From CAYGGE01 sp966250865 (GTDB lineage: Bacteria; Patescibacteriota; UBA1384; CAYGGE01), in the NCBI GenBank assembly GCA_966250865.1, contig CBINIT010000029.1, forward strand, positions 1 through 12,930: a stretch of DNA of 12,930 nucleotides, written 5' to 3'. The notes under the pieces were generated by a model, which was not told where the DNA came from, did no database searches, and saw only the letters and a program-made list of their open reading frames with translations. The translations under genes were made by a program, and so were the position numbers. Of the stretch, positions 4,611 through 11,912 are shown piece by piece. The stretch's first letter is position 1, and each line of letters begins with the position of its first letter.

Positions 4611-5155
4611 TTAGATCTTAAATATTCGTTTGCCCGGAGTACGAGAACATTGGGGGCCGCAGGCCCAATTTTTGATTCCATAGCCAGCTTAACCGCTTCA
4701 GCTAGCGGCATTTTAAGAAGTTCGATGGTTGCAATATCGTCTGCATGACGTTCGGTTACGGTCAACCCTTGAGCGAGGAAAAGGTGCATTGTTGCATCAA
4801 TAACCATCATCATCGACTCCACTGAACCCAGACCAATCCATTCCGAAGCCTGGAGACCTGCTTCTTCTTTAAGTTCACGCTGTGCTGCTTCCAGCGGTCC
4901 TTCACCTGGGTCGATGCCCCCTGTAATGGTGAGGACTGTTGGTTTGCCGGCAGCGTATTGATACTCCTTTATGAGGTACACGTTGCCTTCGTCGTCAATG
5001 GGCAATACACTGACGCCTGACTGAATGGTTACAACGCCGAAGATACCATGCTTTCCATCGGGACGTTCGACTGAGTCTTCTCGAAGTTCAAGCCAAGGGT
5101 TCTTATAGATAGCTTTTGATTGAAGAAGTTGGTAAGGGTTTGACGACTTACTCAT
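4607..5155 (-). CDS. Nudix hydrolase, ADP-ribose pyrophosphatase-like
   Basis: About 182 residues from the preferred start. The Nudix box GGIDPGEGPLEAAQRELKEEAGL (about 79-101) has every signature residue of G-x5-E-x7-RE-x2-EE-x-G, so it should bind metal and cleave a nucleoside diphosphate linked to another group. The upstream part (GVSVLPIDDEGNVYLIKEYQYAAGK) and the hydrophobic run before the box resemble ADP-ribose pyrophosphatases (NudF type), but the substrate is inferred. I chose ATG 5155 because it overlaps the MFS stop by eight bases in the compact ATGAGTAA pattern also seen at 11905, and GAGAGG lies six bases upstream. An in-frame ATG at 5176 adds MRNERPS. It is probably translated with the MFS gene. 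Confidence 0.9.
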   Translation of the reverse strand: MSKSSNPYQLLQSKAIYKNPWLELREDSVERPDGKHGIFGVVTIQSGVSVLPIDDEGNVYLIKEYQYAAGKPTVLTITGGIDPGEGPLEAAQRELKEEAGLQASEWIGLGSVESMMMVIDATMHLFLAQGLTVTERHADDIATIELLKMPLAEAVKLAMESKIGPAAPNVLVLRANEYLRSN

Positions 5156-6380
5156 TGAGGGCCTCTCGTTTCTCATTGTCTGCTGCTTTTAAATAGAGCG
5201 GTATGAGGGCAAGCAGGAGAACTGCGGCTATAATCCAGGTGAATTCTATTGAATAGCGTTTGGCCAGTAACCCCATGACAACAAGACCAGCAGCAGCGCC
5301 AAGTTTCCCAAGCATTGAGTCAAATGATAATACCGTTGCTCGCTTGTCTTTGGGTACAAAACTGTTGATGTACGCCTTATGCGTAGGCTTAAGCATGCCT
5401 CGGCCAACTTCGTGCATCAGAAATGTCGACAAGGCCAGGGCGAAGATCGATGTGCTTGCTGAAAAGAAGATCGGTAGGGCGAGACAGAGAGCTGTCACAA
5501 TAAGAATCCAGACACTTGGTTTGTTTTGCTTGACGAGCTCTCGGACAATATAGTTCCCTAGAGTAATAGCAATAGAAATTCCGGCCCATGCCCAGCCAAG
5601 AACCCATATCTCTCCACCTGCAAGCTCATTCATGCGAGGCGACCAATACATATTAAGGGCCATGAAAGCAAACGAGCTAACTACAGATGTGATAATAAGC
5701 CAAAAGATGACCGGATGTTTGGCGCCGTAAAGCATGCTTTCCTTGGCAACCGTTCGCATATCAACGAGTCCTTGGCGGAAACTAGGTTGCTTGGTGCTGG
5801 CTGTTCGGTCTGGCTCATGGAGCGTACGGCTCGCAAATAGTGTTGCGGCCAGTGAAGCAATTGACCCTATGGCAAAGGGAAGCGCGAGATGAATCGAACC
5901 CGCATAGGCACCAATAAGCCCTCCGGCAACTCCTGCTATGCCGCCAATAACGCCGGCATGGGAGAAGACAAAGTCAACCTTGCCTTGCACATGGCCGTCT
6001 TCTATTGAGTCGACTACCCATGCGTCAAGTGCCCCTGAGGCAAAAGTATATGCAAGGGCGGCTAAAAGCTCTGCAATAATGAACATGACGATGGACTGTG
6101 AGAAAAAGTATACGCCATATCCTAAGAAAAGGAGAAAACTACTCAGAATAATCGCACGTCGACGGCCAAAGCTATCGGCATAGGCACCTGTTGGTATCTC
6201 AAAGAAGAAGATACCAGCCATAAAGGCAAAGTTAACCAGGTTGACTTGAAAAAGGTCAAGACCTTTGCTGAGCAAGAAGAGTACGTAGATCGTTGCGCTT
6301 AAGTTAGTCGCAAAGTCGGTAAGAAATGTGAGGATGTAGTATGTGTTCTTGCTGGTTGATGCGGGATGAGTAGCATTCAT
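5148..6380 (-). CDS. Major facilitator superfamily (MFS) transporter
   Basis: A 410-residue hydrophobic protein of usual MFS length with about 12 predicted membrane helices. The loop after helix 2 carries the family motif A as GAYADSFGRRRAI (65-77), where the conserved Asp and the basic cluster control conformational change in proton-coupled transporters. A long central cytoplasmic loop rich in charged residues (EPDRTASTKQPSFRQGL) separates the two six-helix halves, as expected. Substrate cannot be read from the sequence; drug efflux or metabolite uptake are both possible. An SD-like GAGGTG lies a few bases before the ATG. A -10-like TATACT on the minus strand (6412-6417) is about 30 bases upstream. 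The Nudix gene follows with overlap, so the two form an operon. Confidence 0.92.
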   Translation of the reverse strand: MNATHPASTSKNTYYILTFLTDFATNLSATIYVLFLLSKGLDLFQVNLVNFAFMAGIFFFEIPTGAYADSFGRRRAIILSSFLLFLGYGVYFFSQSIVMFIIAELLAALAYTFASGALDAWVVDSIEDGHVQGKVDFVFSHAGVIGGIAGVAGGLIGAYAGSIHLALPFAIGSIASLAATLFASRTLHEPDRTASTKQPSFRQGLVDMRTVAKESMLYGAKHPVIFWLIITSVVSSFAFMALNMYWSPRMNELAGGEIWVLGWAWAGISIAITLGNYIVRELVKQNKPSVWILIVTALCLALPIFFSASTSIFALALSTFLMHEVGRGMLKPTHKAYINSFVPKDKRATVLSFDSMLGKLGAAAGLVVMGLLAKRYSIEFTWIIAAVLLLALIPLYLKAADNEKREALNE

Positions 6381-6411
6381 CTTTCACCTCACTGTTTCAG
6401 GTGTTTCATTG

Positions 6412-6417
6412 AGTATA
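6412..6417 (-). promoter_or_regulatory. Possible -10 box for the MFS-Nudix operon
   Basis: The minus strand reads TATACT here, the same hexamer used at 650 and 4069, 31 bases before the MFS ATG. Neither an extended TG nor a good -35 is present, so support is modest. Between here and the terminator at 6461 I see no gene. Confidence 0.3.
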
Positions 6418-6460
6418 GCTATTATTCGTATAAGATCATAGTCGGTAGCGCGGTCAATCA

Positions 6461-6497
6461 ATACAAAAAATGGTTGCTTGGCAACCATTTTTTGTAT
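6461..6497 (-). terminator. Intrinsic terminator after the DUF378 gene
   Basis: A perfect 17-bp hairpin (6461-6477 with 6481-6497) with a three-base loop. On the minus strand GGTTGC pairs with GCAACC, and the 3' arm carries six T residues. A-run and T-run flank the core, so it could also work on the plus strand. It lies 19 bases past the DUF378 stop. Confidence 0.88.
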
Positions 6498-6516
6498 GTA
6501 GGCAAGTGTACTTTTA

Positions 6517-6723
6517 CTACTTGCTGCTCATCTTGGATGACGTAAAGATCATCCAGAGTGCTGAAAGGCCGACTAAGACGTAGACGACACGTGCGACTAC
6601 TGAGCCTACACCGAAGATAGTGTCAACGAGATTGAAATCAAAAAGACCAACGAGGCCCCAGTTAAGCCCCCCGACGATGACGAGGATGACGGCTACCCAG
6701 TCAAGACCGCTCATCTTTTGCAT
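6517..6723 (-). CDS. DUF378 family small membrane protein
   Basis: The 68-residue product has the DUF378 pattern: LDWVAVILVIVGGLNWGLVGLF (7-28), then FNLVDTIFG and a second hydrophobic helix VVARVVYVLVGLSALWMIF (42-60), with a basic tail SSKMSSK. The GGxNWGLVG signature is strong. The family is widespread in bacteria, and no biochemical role is known to me. It should span the inner membrane twice. The SD GAGGTGAT about five bases before ATG 6723 fixes the start; Met4 is an unlikely alternative. It is a single-gene unit, with a strong terminator downstream and a divergent promoter region shared with the pyrophosphatase gene. Confidence 0.9.
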   Translation of the reverse strand: MQKMSGLDWVAVILVIVGGLNWGLVGLFDFNLVDTIFGVGSVVARVVYVLVGLSALWMIFTSSKMSSK

Positions 6724-6812
6724 TATGTATCACCTCCCCTCTCAATTGTTAGAGCTAAACAACTCGGTGGCGATATTTAGTGAAGCATGCAAAAGGCTGC
6801 TTACTCATATTG

Positions 6813-6845
6813 TACTGTAATGAAGGCATTGAGTCTACTGTAATG
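6813..6845. repeat. Two 10-bp direct repeats in the DUF378-ppa intergenic region
   Basis: TACTGTAATG occurs at 6813-6822 and again at 6836-6845, 23 bases apart (about two helical turns). The second copy lies 11 bases upstream of the ppa -35 box. The position suits a regulator-binding site, but no regulator is known. The rest of 6724-6919 holds no gene. Confidence 0.4.
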
Positions 6846-6856
6846 GGCTGTTCACC

Positions 6857-6885
6857 TTGAAATAAGGAGAAGCTTTGGTTAGAAT
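6857..6885 (+). promoter_or_regulatory. Sigma70-like promoter of the pyrophosphatase gene
   Basis: TTGAAA (6857-6862), a 17-base spacer and TAGAAT (6880-6885). The predicted start is near 6892, giving a leader of about 28 bases with a weak SD (GCGAGG) before ATG 6920. Confidence 0.6.
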
Positions 6886-6919
6886 GGTGACAATAATAAG
6901 CTAAGCGTGCGAGGTATCA

Positions 6920-7438
6920 ATGAGCATTGCGGAACTACCCATTGGAAGCAAAGCGCCTGAGGTTGTTAATGTCGTTATCGAGATTCCAGCTGGAAGCAAG
7001 AATAAATATGAATATGACGAAGAGCTGCACGTAATCAAGCTTGATCGTGTTGGCTATGCCGCCATGGCTCACCCGTATGACTATGGCTTTATTCCTGAGA
7101 CTCGAAGTGAAGACGGCGATCATCTTGATGCATTTGTTGTCCTTGATCACAGCGTCTTTCCAGGCTGTTTGGTTGCGGCTCGTCCGGTCGGTTTGATGCG
7201 TATGGTTGATGACGGTGAGGCTGATGAGAAAATCATCTGCGTTCCTGCCAAGGACGTGCGTTACGATCACATCACCGATCTCGCACAGCTCTCGGCTCAC
7301 TTGCCAAAAGAGATCCAGCATTTTTTCGAGCACTATAAAGACCTTCAGGGTAAGAAGGCAGAAGTCACCGGTTGGGGCGATGCTGCCGAAGCAAAAAAAG
7401 TTATTACTGAGGCTCAAGAGGCATTTTCTAAAGAATAG
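6920..7438 (+). CDS. ppa: Inorganic pyrophosphatase, family I
   Basis: The 172-residue enzyme splits pyrophosphate into two phosphates in the cytosol, pulling DNA, RNA and aminoacyl-tRNA synthesis forward. Family I features are clear: EIPAGSKNKYEYD (21-33, with Glu21, Lys29 and Glu31), HPYDYGFIPET (51-61), the signature DGDHLDAFV (65-73, metal-binding Asp65, Asp67 and Asp70), RPVGLMRMVDDGEADEKII (88-106, with Asp97, Asp102 and Lys104) and HYKDL (138-142). The signature has His68 where Pro or Glu is usual, a small deviation. Length is typical for a bacterial hexameric enzyme. It is a single-gene unit with its own promoter and a strong terminator. Confidence 0.97.
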   Translation: MSIAELPIGSKAPEVVNVVIEIPAGSKNKYEYDEELHVIKLDRVGYAAMAHPYDYGFIPETRSEDGDHLDAFVVLDHSVFPGCLVAARPVGLMRMVDDGEADEKIICVPAKDVRYDHITDLAQLSAHLPKEIQHFFEHYKDLQGKKAEVTGWGDAAEAKKVITEAQEAFSKE

Positions 7439-7456
7439 TTTCTTTATATCTGCCTA

Positions 7457-7487
7457 GAAAAAAGATCGTGCTTCACGGTCTTTTTTC
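7457..7487 (+). terminator. Intrinsic terminator after ppa
   Basis: A 14-bp stem (7457-7470 with 7474-7487, one wobble), a three-base loop CTT and a run of six T. It lies 18 bases after the ppa stop. The A-run on the other side makes it potentially bidirectional. Confidence 0.88.
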
Positions 7488-7491
7488 TTGA

Positions 7492-7500
7492 TGTTATAGT
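7492..7500 (+). promoter_or_regulatory. Extended -10 promoter (TGt-TATAGT) for the DUF3096-metalloprotease unit
   Basis: TGT plus TATAGT lies 29 bases before ATG 7530, with a predicted start near 7507. An alternative pair is TTGATG (7488-7493), 18 bases, CATAAT (7512-7517), which would leave a very short leader and cut the SD spacing; I prefer the first. Confidence 0.45.
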
Positions 7501-7529
7501 ACAAGTACCATCATAATTTAGGAGGACTC

Positions 7530-7667
7530 ATGAAAAATGCTCCGGTAAGTAGTGTACTCTCAATCGTCTTTGGAGTTATCGTCCTGCTTGTTCCTCAGAT
7601 TCTCTCATACGCTATCGGCGTCTATCTTATCCTTGTTGGTGCCTTGGCAATTACCAAAGAGAAATAG
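7530..7667 (+). CDS. 45-residue DUF3096-like membrane peptide
   Basis: A very short gene with a perfect SD (AGGAGG, 7520-7525) four bases before its ATG. The product, MKNAPVSSVLSIVFGVIVLL then VPQILSYAIGVYLILVGALAITKEK, has two hydrophobic helices (about 8-20 and 24-40) separated by VPQ. The pattern LSIxxGxxxLxxPxxLxYxxGxYLIxxGxL resembles the DUF3096 family of tiny membrane proteins, whose function is not known to me. Its stop overlaps the SD of the next gene (AGGAG, 7666-7670), so the two are co-translated, suggesting a link with the anchored metalloprotease-like protein. Confidence 0.8.
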   Translation: MKNAPVSSVLSIVFGVIVLLVPQILSYAIGVYLILVGALAITKEK

Positions 7668-7679
7668 GAGCTCGTCTGC

Positions 7680-8804
7680 ATGGGCGATAAAGTTAAGCTG
7701 TTTACTCGGCTGCTTGTTACCATAAGCGTTGTTTCTTTGGCGACCAACGCTTTTTTGGCATGGCAATGGCAGAGCGAACGCCAACTTCTTCAGGGGATTA
7801 TTGCTGGTACGAAGACAGAGCTTGAGCTTCGAGCGGACAAAAATCGTGAGCTTACCCAAGAAAACCGAAGCTTCAAGACCGACATCGCAATAAAAGAGCA
7901 GGAACTAGCTAAGAAGACAACCGAGCTCGCGGCAAAGCAAAGCGAACTTAACGATTTATCAAAGCAGCTAAACGATAAGAAGGCTGAGCTTGATAAGAAG
8001 ATAAAAGATCTGGCAAGCGCCCAGAAGCAAATTGACTCCCAAAAGTCGCAACTTGCCGCAAACGCATCCGAACTCTCTAAGCTACGGGATCGGCCACCGC
8101 TCTTCTCCTTTCAGGTAAAAGCAACCGGTATCTCTGAGGTTGAATCAAAGAAGGAGGCAGTAAAGCAGGTAGTGACCGATGCCTACGACGTGATCGAAGA
8201 GATCTACGGCAAGGCATACCTACTTCATAGTGTGACCATCACCTTTGTTGATGAGTTTTCCAATCCAAAGGCCGCTGGTGAAATCGTAATTAGCAACAGT
8301 AAGGATGGTCTTGCTATCGATATTCGAATAAAAGACTTTGATAAGACTAGTTTCAATGATATTAACACCATAATCCATGAAGTCGTTCATGCATTTCGTG
8401 GCTTGGCTACACTGGAGCCGACGGCTTTTGAGGAAGGATCGACCGTTGCGGCAACCGACGTAGTAATGCGTAAGCTTGCTGCTGCAGGGAAGATTCCTAA
8501 ATTTAGTTCATATTACATCCAGCTTTCCGATGCTGAGTTTGCCCAAAAACAAGCCAGTCTTTCTATCCCTCGTAATAATGATACTTTCTATGGTAGTAGC
8601 CAAGTGGTTGAGTTCTATCAGGTCATGGGTAAAGCATGGTATCAGCTGTATGAGCAAGACGCTGCATTTTTCAAGAAATTTAATGACAAAATCTACGAGC
8701 GTAAGGCACGCGGTGAAGAAGTCACCGAGAAGATGGTGCTCGACACCATCCATGAGGTCTTGCCAGGCGTCTCGCTCTCTGGGGCGGCTTGGAATCTAAA
8801 ATAA
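7680..8804 (+). CDS. Membrane-anchored coiled-coil protein with HExxH metalloprotease-like domain
   Basis: The 374 residues are in three parts. Residues 7-29 are a signal anchor (LFTRLLVTISVVSLATNAFLAW). Residues 31-136 are a long coiled coil rich in Lys, Glu, Gln and Leu. Residues 143-374 are a globular domain with IIHEVVHAF (231-239): His233, Glu234 and His237 form an HExxH zinc motif, and FEEGSTVAA follows with Glu251/Glu252 14-15 residues after the second His, a gluzincin-like arrangement (Glu252 before Gly is the likely third ligand). With no basic-rich region after the helix, the domain is probably outside the membrane. The substrate is unknown; surface protein or wall-associated proteolysis is inference. 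I do not recognise a named family. It is co-transcribed with the DUF3096-like peptide. Confidence 0.8.
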   Translation: MGDKVKLFTRLLVTISVVSLATNAFLAWQWQSERQLLQGIIAGTKTELELRADKNRELTQENRSFKTDIAIKEQELAKKTTELAAKQSELNDLSKQLNDKKAELDKKIKDLASAQKQIDSQKSQLAANASELSKLRDRPPLFSFQVKATGISEVESKKEAVKQVVTDAYDVIEEIYGKAYLLHSVTITFVDEFSNPKAAGEIVISNSKDGLAIDIRIKDFDKTSFNDINTIIHEVVHAFRGLATLEPTAFEEGSTVAATDVVMRKLAAAGKIPKFSSYYIQLSDAEFAQKQASLSIPRNNDTFYGSSQVVEFYQVMGKAWYQLYEQDAAFFKKFNDKIYERKARGEEVTEKMVLDTIHEVLPGVSLSGAAWNLK

Positions 8805-8854
8805 TACCCCTGATAATATCTTGTAGTAATATTCTTTGTACCCTCCATGCAGTG

Positions 8855-8863
8855 TGGTATGAT
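8855..8863 (+). promoter_or_regulatory. Extended -10 promoter (TGg-TATGAT) of the ftsA-like cluster
   Basis: TGG plus TATGAT, with a -35-like TTGTAC at 8836-8841 (16-base spacer). Predicted start near 8870, directly ahead of the SD AAAGGAGGG (8875-8883). It appears to drive all genes from 8886 to the window end. No gene or terminator is visible in 8805-8885. Confidence 0.55.
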
Positions 8864-8885
8864 AGTTCTGATATAAAGGAGGGAC

Positions 8886-10145
8886 GTGGGTCTCTTAGAT
8901 ATCTTCAAACGCCGCTCAATTGAATCACGCTATGCCTTATCACTCGACATCGGTACCGAGTTCGTCAAGGCCTTGGTCTTTAAAGTGGAAGACGATGGCA
9001 AGGGCTATGTTTTAGGCTACGGCCGCCAGCGTCAGAAGCTTTCGGATATGCAAGGTGGGACCGTTACCGATATTCATGGGGTTATCCGTAACTGCGAGGC
9101 AGCGATCGAACGGGCTGGTGAGATGGCTGGTGTCATCCCGCAGCAGACAATCATTGGTATCGCGGGTGAACTAGTAAAAGGCACGACAACGGATATTCGG
9201 TATATTCGACCCAACTCTAAAGCCAAGATTGATATGGTTGAGCTGAAGGATATTGTGTCCCGTGTCCAACGTCGCGCCTTTGATCGGGCCCGGACGCTTT
9301 TAGCTTGGGAAAGTGGTCATAGTGAGCTTGATGTTCGATTGGTTAATGCAGCCATTGTCGACGTACGAATCGATGGTCATAAAGTAACTAATCCTTTAGG
9401 GTTCCAAGGTCGTGAAGTGCAGGTCGGAGTCTATAACTGTTTCGCCCCGATTGTTCACCTTGGCGCCTTACAGACCATCGCCGACGAACTGGAACTTGAT
9501 TTGCTGTCAGTTGCCGCTGAGCCGTATGCGGTTGCTCGTTGCATGGGTCCTGAGGAGTCTTCTGAGTTTTCTGCTATCTTTGTCGATATTGGCGGCGGAA
9601 CGAGCGATATTGCTGTTGTCCGCTCAGGTGGGCTTGAAGGTACGAAGATGTTTGCCATTGGTGGCCGAGCCTTTACTAAGCGTATATCACAAGTTATGAA
9701 TATTTCCTTCTCCGAGGCAGAAGATCTGAAGCTTCGTTATGCTCAAGGAACACTTGAGAAGGAGCTTGCTAACTCAGTGCGCGACGCGTTAGCCTCTGAC
9801 TGTGCGGTTTGGCTCGCTGGCCTTGAACTGACGCTTGAAGAATTTTCAGGGTCCGAACTCTTACCGAATCGAATTCTGCTGTGTGGTGGTGGTTCGGGGC
9901 TTCCTGACATTTACGAAACACTGCAAAATGCTAAATGGAGCAAGTCACTATCCTTCTCTCGAAAGCCGACCATTCACTTTGTTCAACCAAAAGACATTAC
10001 TACCATTATCGATAAAACCGGCGAATTAAAAGAGCCGCGCGACGTTACTCCGATGGCACTTGCCAATGTTGCTCTTGAGCTTGTTGGCCAAGAACGATTA
10101 ATGGATGGCGTATTAAGTCGAGTGGTGAGTAGCCTTAAGGCATAA
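8886..10145 (+). CDS. ftsA: FtsA-like (FtsA/PilM family) actin-fold ATPase
   Basis: The 419-residue cytosolic protein has the actin-like ATPase signatures: phosphate-1 loop LDIGTEF (20-26), phosphate-2 loop VDIGGGTSDIAV (233-244) and adenosine motif LLCGGGSGLP (331-340). Residues 57-205 fit the FtsA 1C (SHS2) region, including GGTVTDIHGVI, NPLGFQGREVQVGV, an FtsA-type (D/N)P(I/L)GxxG strand, and the following AAEPYAVARC. FtsA links the FtsZ ring to the membrane; PilM, its relative, anchors type IV pilus parts. No pilN or pilO follows, which favours FtsA. A short amphipathic C-terminus (VLSRVVSSLKA) could be the membrane-targeting helix; the N-terminal MGLLDIFKRR is a second candidate. It starts at GTG, with SD AAAGGAGGG very close. 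It is the first gene of the cluster. Confidence 0.85.
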   Translation: MGLLDIFKRRSIESRYALSLDIGTEFVKALVFKVEDDGKGYVLGYGRQRQKLSDMQGGTVTDIHGVIRNCEAAIERAGEMAGVIPQQTIIGIAGELVKGTTTDIRYIRPNSKAKIDMVELKDIVSRVQRRAFDRARTLLAWESGHSELDVRLVNAAIVDVRIDGHKVTNPLGFQGREVQVGVYNCFAPIVHLGALQTIADELELDLLSVAAEPYAVARCMGPEESSEFSAIFVDIGGGTSDIAVVRSGGLEGTKMFAIGGRAFTKRISQVMNISFSEAEDLKLRYAQGTLEKELANSVRDALASDCAVWLAGLELTLEEFSGSELLPNRILLCGGGSGLPDIYETLQNAKWSKSLSFSRKPTIHFVQPKDITTIIDKTGELKEPRDVTPMALANVALELVGQERLMDGVLSRVVSSLKA

Positions 10146-10153
10146 AGATAAGG

Positions 10154-10159
10154 TACAAT
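10154..10159 (+). promoter_or_regulatory. -10-like TACAAT; possible leaderless start of the next gene
   Basis: TACAAT ends ten bases before ATG 10170, and the intervening GTAGATTACT has no SD. If active, transcripts would begin within about four bases of the ATG. No good -35 or extended TG is present, so support is weaker than at 4066. Read-through from the ftsA-like gene is also possible. Confidence 0.3.
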
Positions 10160-10169
10160 GTAGATTACT

Positions 10170-11912
10170 ATGGATGAAATTCTTTACCTCGAACCAGACG
10201 AAGAGATTACCAGCGTTATCGATAAGCTGAAGAAGGCGAATGCTGATTCGGTGGGTTTGGTAATTCCCCGAAGTGCTACCCTAGTGCATAGCATTGTTAA
10301 TCTTAAATTGCTAAAAAAAGAAGCGGAAAGTCTCAATAAAGACATTGCCTTGGTGATGACTGATCGAATTGGCAAAAATATTGCTTCACAGGTAGGCATC
10401 CCGGTCTACGAAGATGTACATGCAAAGCGGCCAGTTAATGCCCATGCTATGCCTGATCTTCCTAAGGGCGACGAAGTTATTGAAGTTGATATGTCAGGTG
10501 GTCATACAAAAGAGTCAACTCATGAGTCATCAAAAGACGAAGCATTTGTAGTGAAGCAGTACGATGCTGATATACATAGAGAAAAAGACGTTCCAGTAAA
10601 TGAACCTCACGAACAGTTTCGAAAGCATTCCGTGGGAGCTGTTGATGATGAACCAGAGCGATCGAAGTCTGAACCGTCCGCTCCTGAAGTAGCGCATCAT
10701 GAGTCACGTGCTCGTCACGAGGAAGTAACTATGTCTCGATCGAAAAAGAAAAGCAAGAAACGTCTGATTGTGGCTTTTGTGTTACTTGCTGTACTTATTA
10801 TCGCGTCTGCGTTCGGACTGCCTCAGTCAACGGTTGTTGTAACGGTTGCCGCTGAGTCATTTGAACAGACAGTACCAATTGCTGTTTCTTCAGAAGAGAA
10901 AGAAGCTGATGGCGAAGTGGGGACGCTAGCCGCTAAGGGTGAATTGTTTACCGTTGAAAATGATGACGCTCGTCGTGTTACTGCAACTGGCAAAAAAGAT
11001 GTAGGCGGCAAGGCAACGGGCAGTGTAACGGTGTCCAACGCCTGGGATAGTAATCCGCTGAAGCTTAATGCCGGAACGACATTTACCGCGACCGACGGAA
11101 AAGTTTTTGAGCTGGCTGATGCTGTAACTGTTCCTGGCGCAACAGCTGAGCTGCGCCAAGGTCAATTGGTAGTAGTAGCGGGAAAGGTGACGGCAACAAT
11201 TAAAGCTACCGAACCAGGAGAGAGCTACAATATTAAGGCGAGTAAGTTCTCAATTCAAGGCATCCCCAGTGAGCGCCAAGATAAGATCTTTGGCGAAAGT
11301 ACAAAGGATTTTTCCGGTGGCTTTACGAAACAAGTCAGCGTTATGACGCAAGGCGATATTGATAAAGCTAAGGATGAAATGGTCGACGATCTAAAAGAGA
11401 AAGCGCAGCAAGAGCTCACAAAACAGACTAAAGACCAGAAGTTGCTCGCTGAGGCATTAGTTTCAGATGTGGTAAGCGTCGAAACCAATCCGAAAGAAGT
11501 GGGCACCGAGACTGATTACTTTGATCTTAAGGTTAAGGTAAAAAATCAGGTTATGACCTTCGATGAGAAGGTGGTGAATAAGGCAGTCGACGTAGCAATT
11601 CGAGCTAAGGTACCTGACGATAAAGAGCTCCTTCTTGGTGAGGACGATGAATTCGTTATTGAAGTAGATAAGACTGATTATGACAACCAGCAGTTAGTGC
11701 TTGCGGCTAAGGTCAAGACCAAAATTGGTACGAGAGTCGATCCTCAAGAAGCAAAACAAGGATTGGCTGGTAAGTCTCGAGATGAGGTTGAGGCTACATT
11801 ATCTCGTTTACCGAATGTGAAAGATGTTGAGCTTCGCAAATTCCCATCGTGGTGGTGGCAAGATCTTTCCTTTATGAGCTGGAACACTCGAGTAAAAGTG
11901 AACTATGAGTAA
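10170..11912 (+). CDS. Membrane-anchored baseplate J-like protein
   Basis: The 580 residues form four parts. Residues 1-85 are a compact alpha/beta domain, probably cytosolic. Residues 86-188 are a charged, His/Glu/Lys-rich linker. A basic patch RSKKKSKKR (190-198) precedes one transmembrane helix (199-217). Residues 220-580 are a large, probably external beta-rich region. Residues about 280-365 (GSVTVSNAW, LNAGTTFTATDGKVFEL, VTVPGA, GESYNI) fit the baseplate J/gp47 fold; the end has GLAGKSRDEVEATLSRLP followed by a Trp-rich turn. The family is named from phage baseplates, but no other phage gene is here, so it is more likely a cell-envelope protein of unknown function. No SD is seen. It overlaps ruvX by eight bases and follows the ftsA-like gene by 24. 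Confidence 0.85.
   Translation: MDEILYLEPDEEITSVIDKLKKANADSVGLVIPRSATLVHSIVNLKLLKKEAESLNKDIALVMTDRIGKNIASQVGIPVYEDVHAKRPVNAHAMPDLPKGDEVIEVDMSGGHTKESTHESSKDEAFVVKQYDADIHREKDVPVNEPHEQFRKHSVGAVDDEPERSKSEPSAPEVAHHESRARHEEVTMSRSKKKSKKRLIVAFVLLAVLIIASAFGLPQSTVVVTVAAESFEQTVPIAVSSEEKEADGEVGTLAAKGELFTVENDDARRVTATGKKDVGGKATGSVTVSNAWDSNPLKLNAGTTFTATDGKVFELADAVTVPGATAELRQGQLVVVAGKVTATIKATEPGESYNIKASKFSIQGIPSERQDKIFGESTKDFSGGFTKQVSVMTQGDIDKAKDEMVDDLKEKAQQELTKQTKDQKLLAEALVSDVVSVETNPKEVGTETDYFDLKVKVKNQVMTFDEKVVNKAVDVAIRAKVPDDKELLLGEDDEFVIEVDKTDYDNQQLVLAAKVKTKIGTRVDPQEAKQGLAGKSRDEVEATLSRLPNVKDVELRKFPSWWWQDLSFMSWNTRVKVNYE

Noticed and set aside
10170..11912. Prophage or contractile-injection (phage tail-like) locus suggested by the baseplate J-like fold
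   Set aside because: No tail tube, sheath, spike, terminase, portal, integrase or lysis gene is present, and the protein has its own membrane anchor. The neighbours are housekeeping envelope and repair genes.
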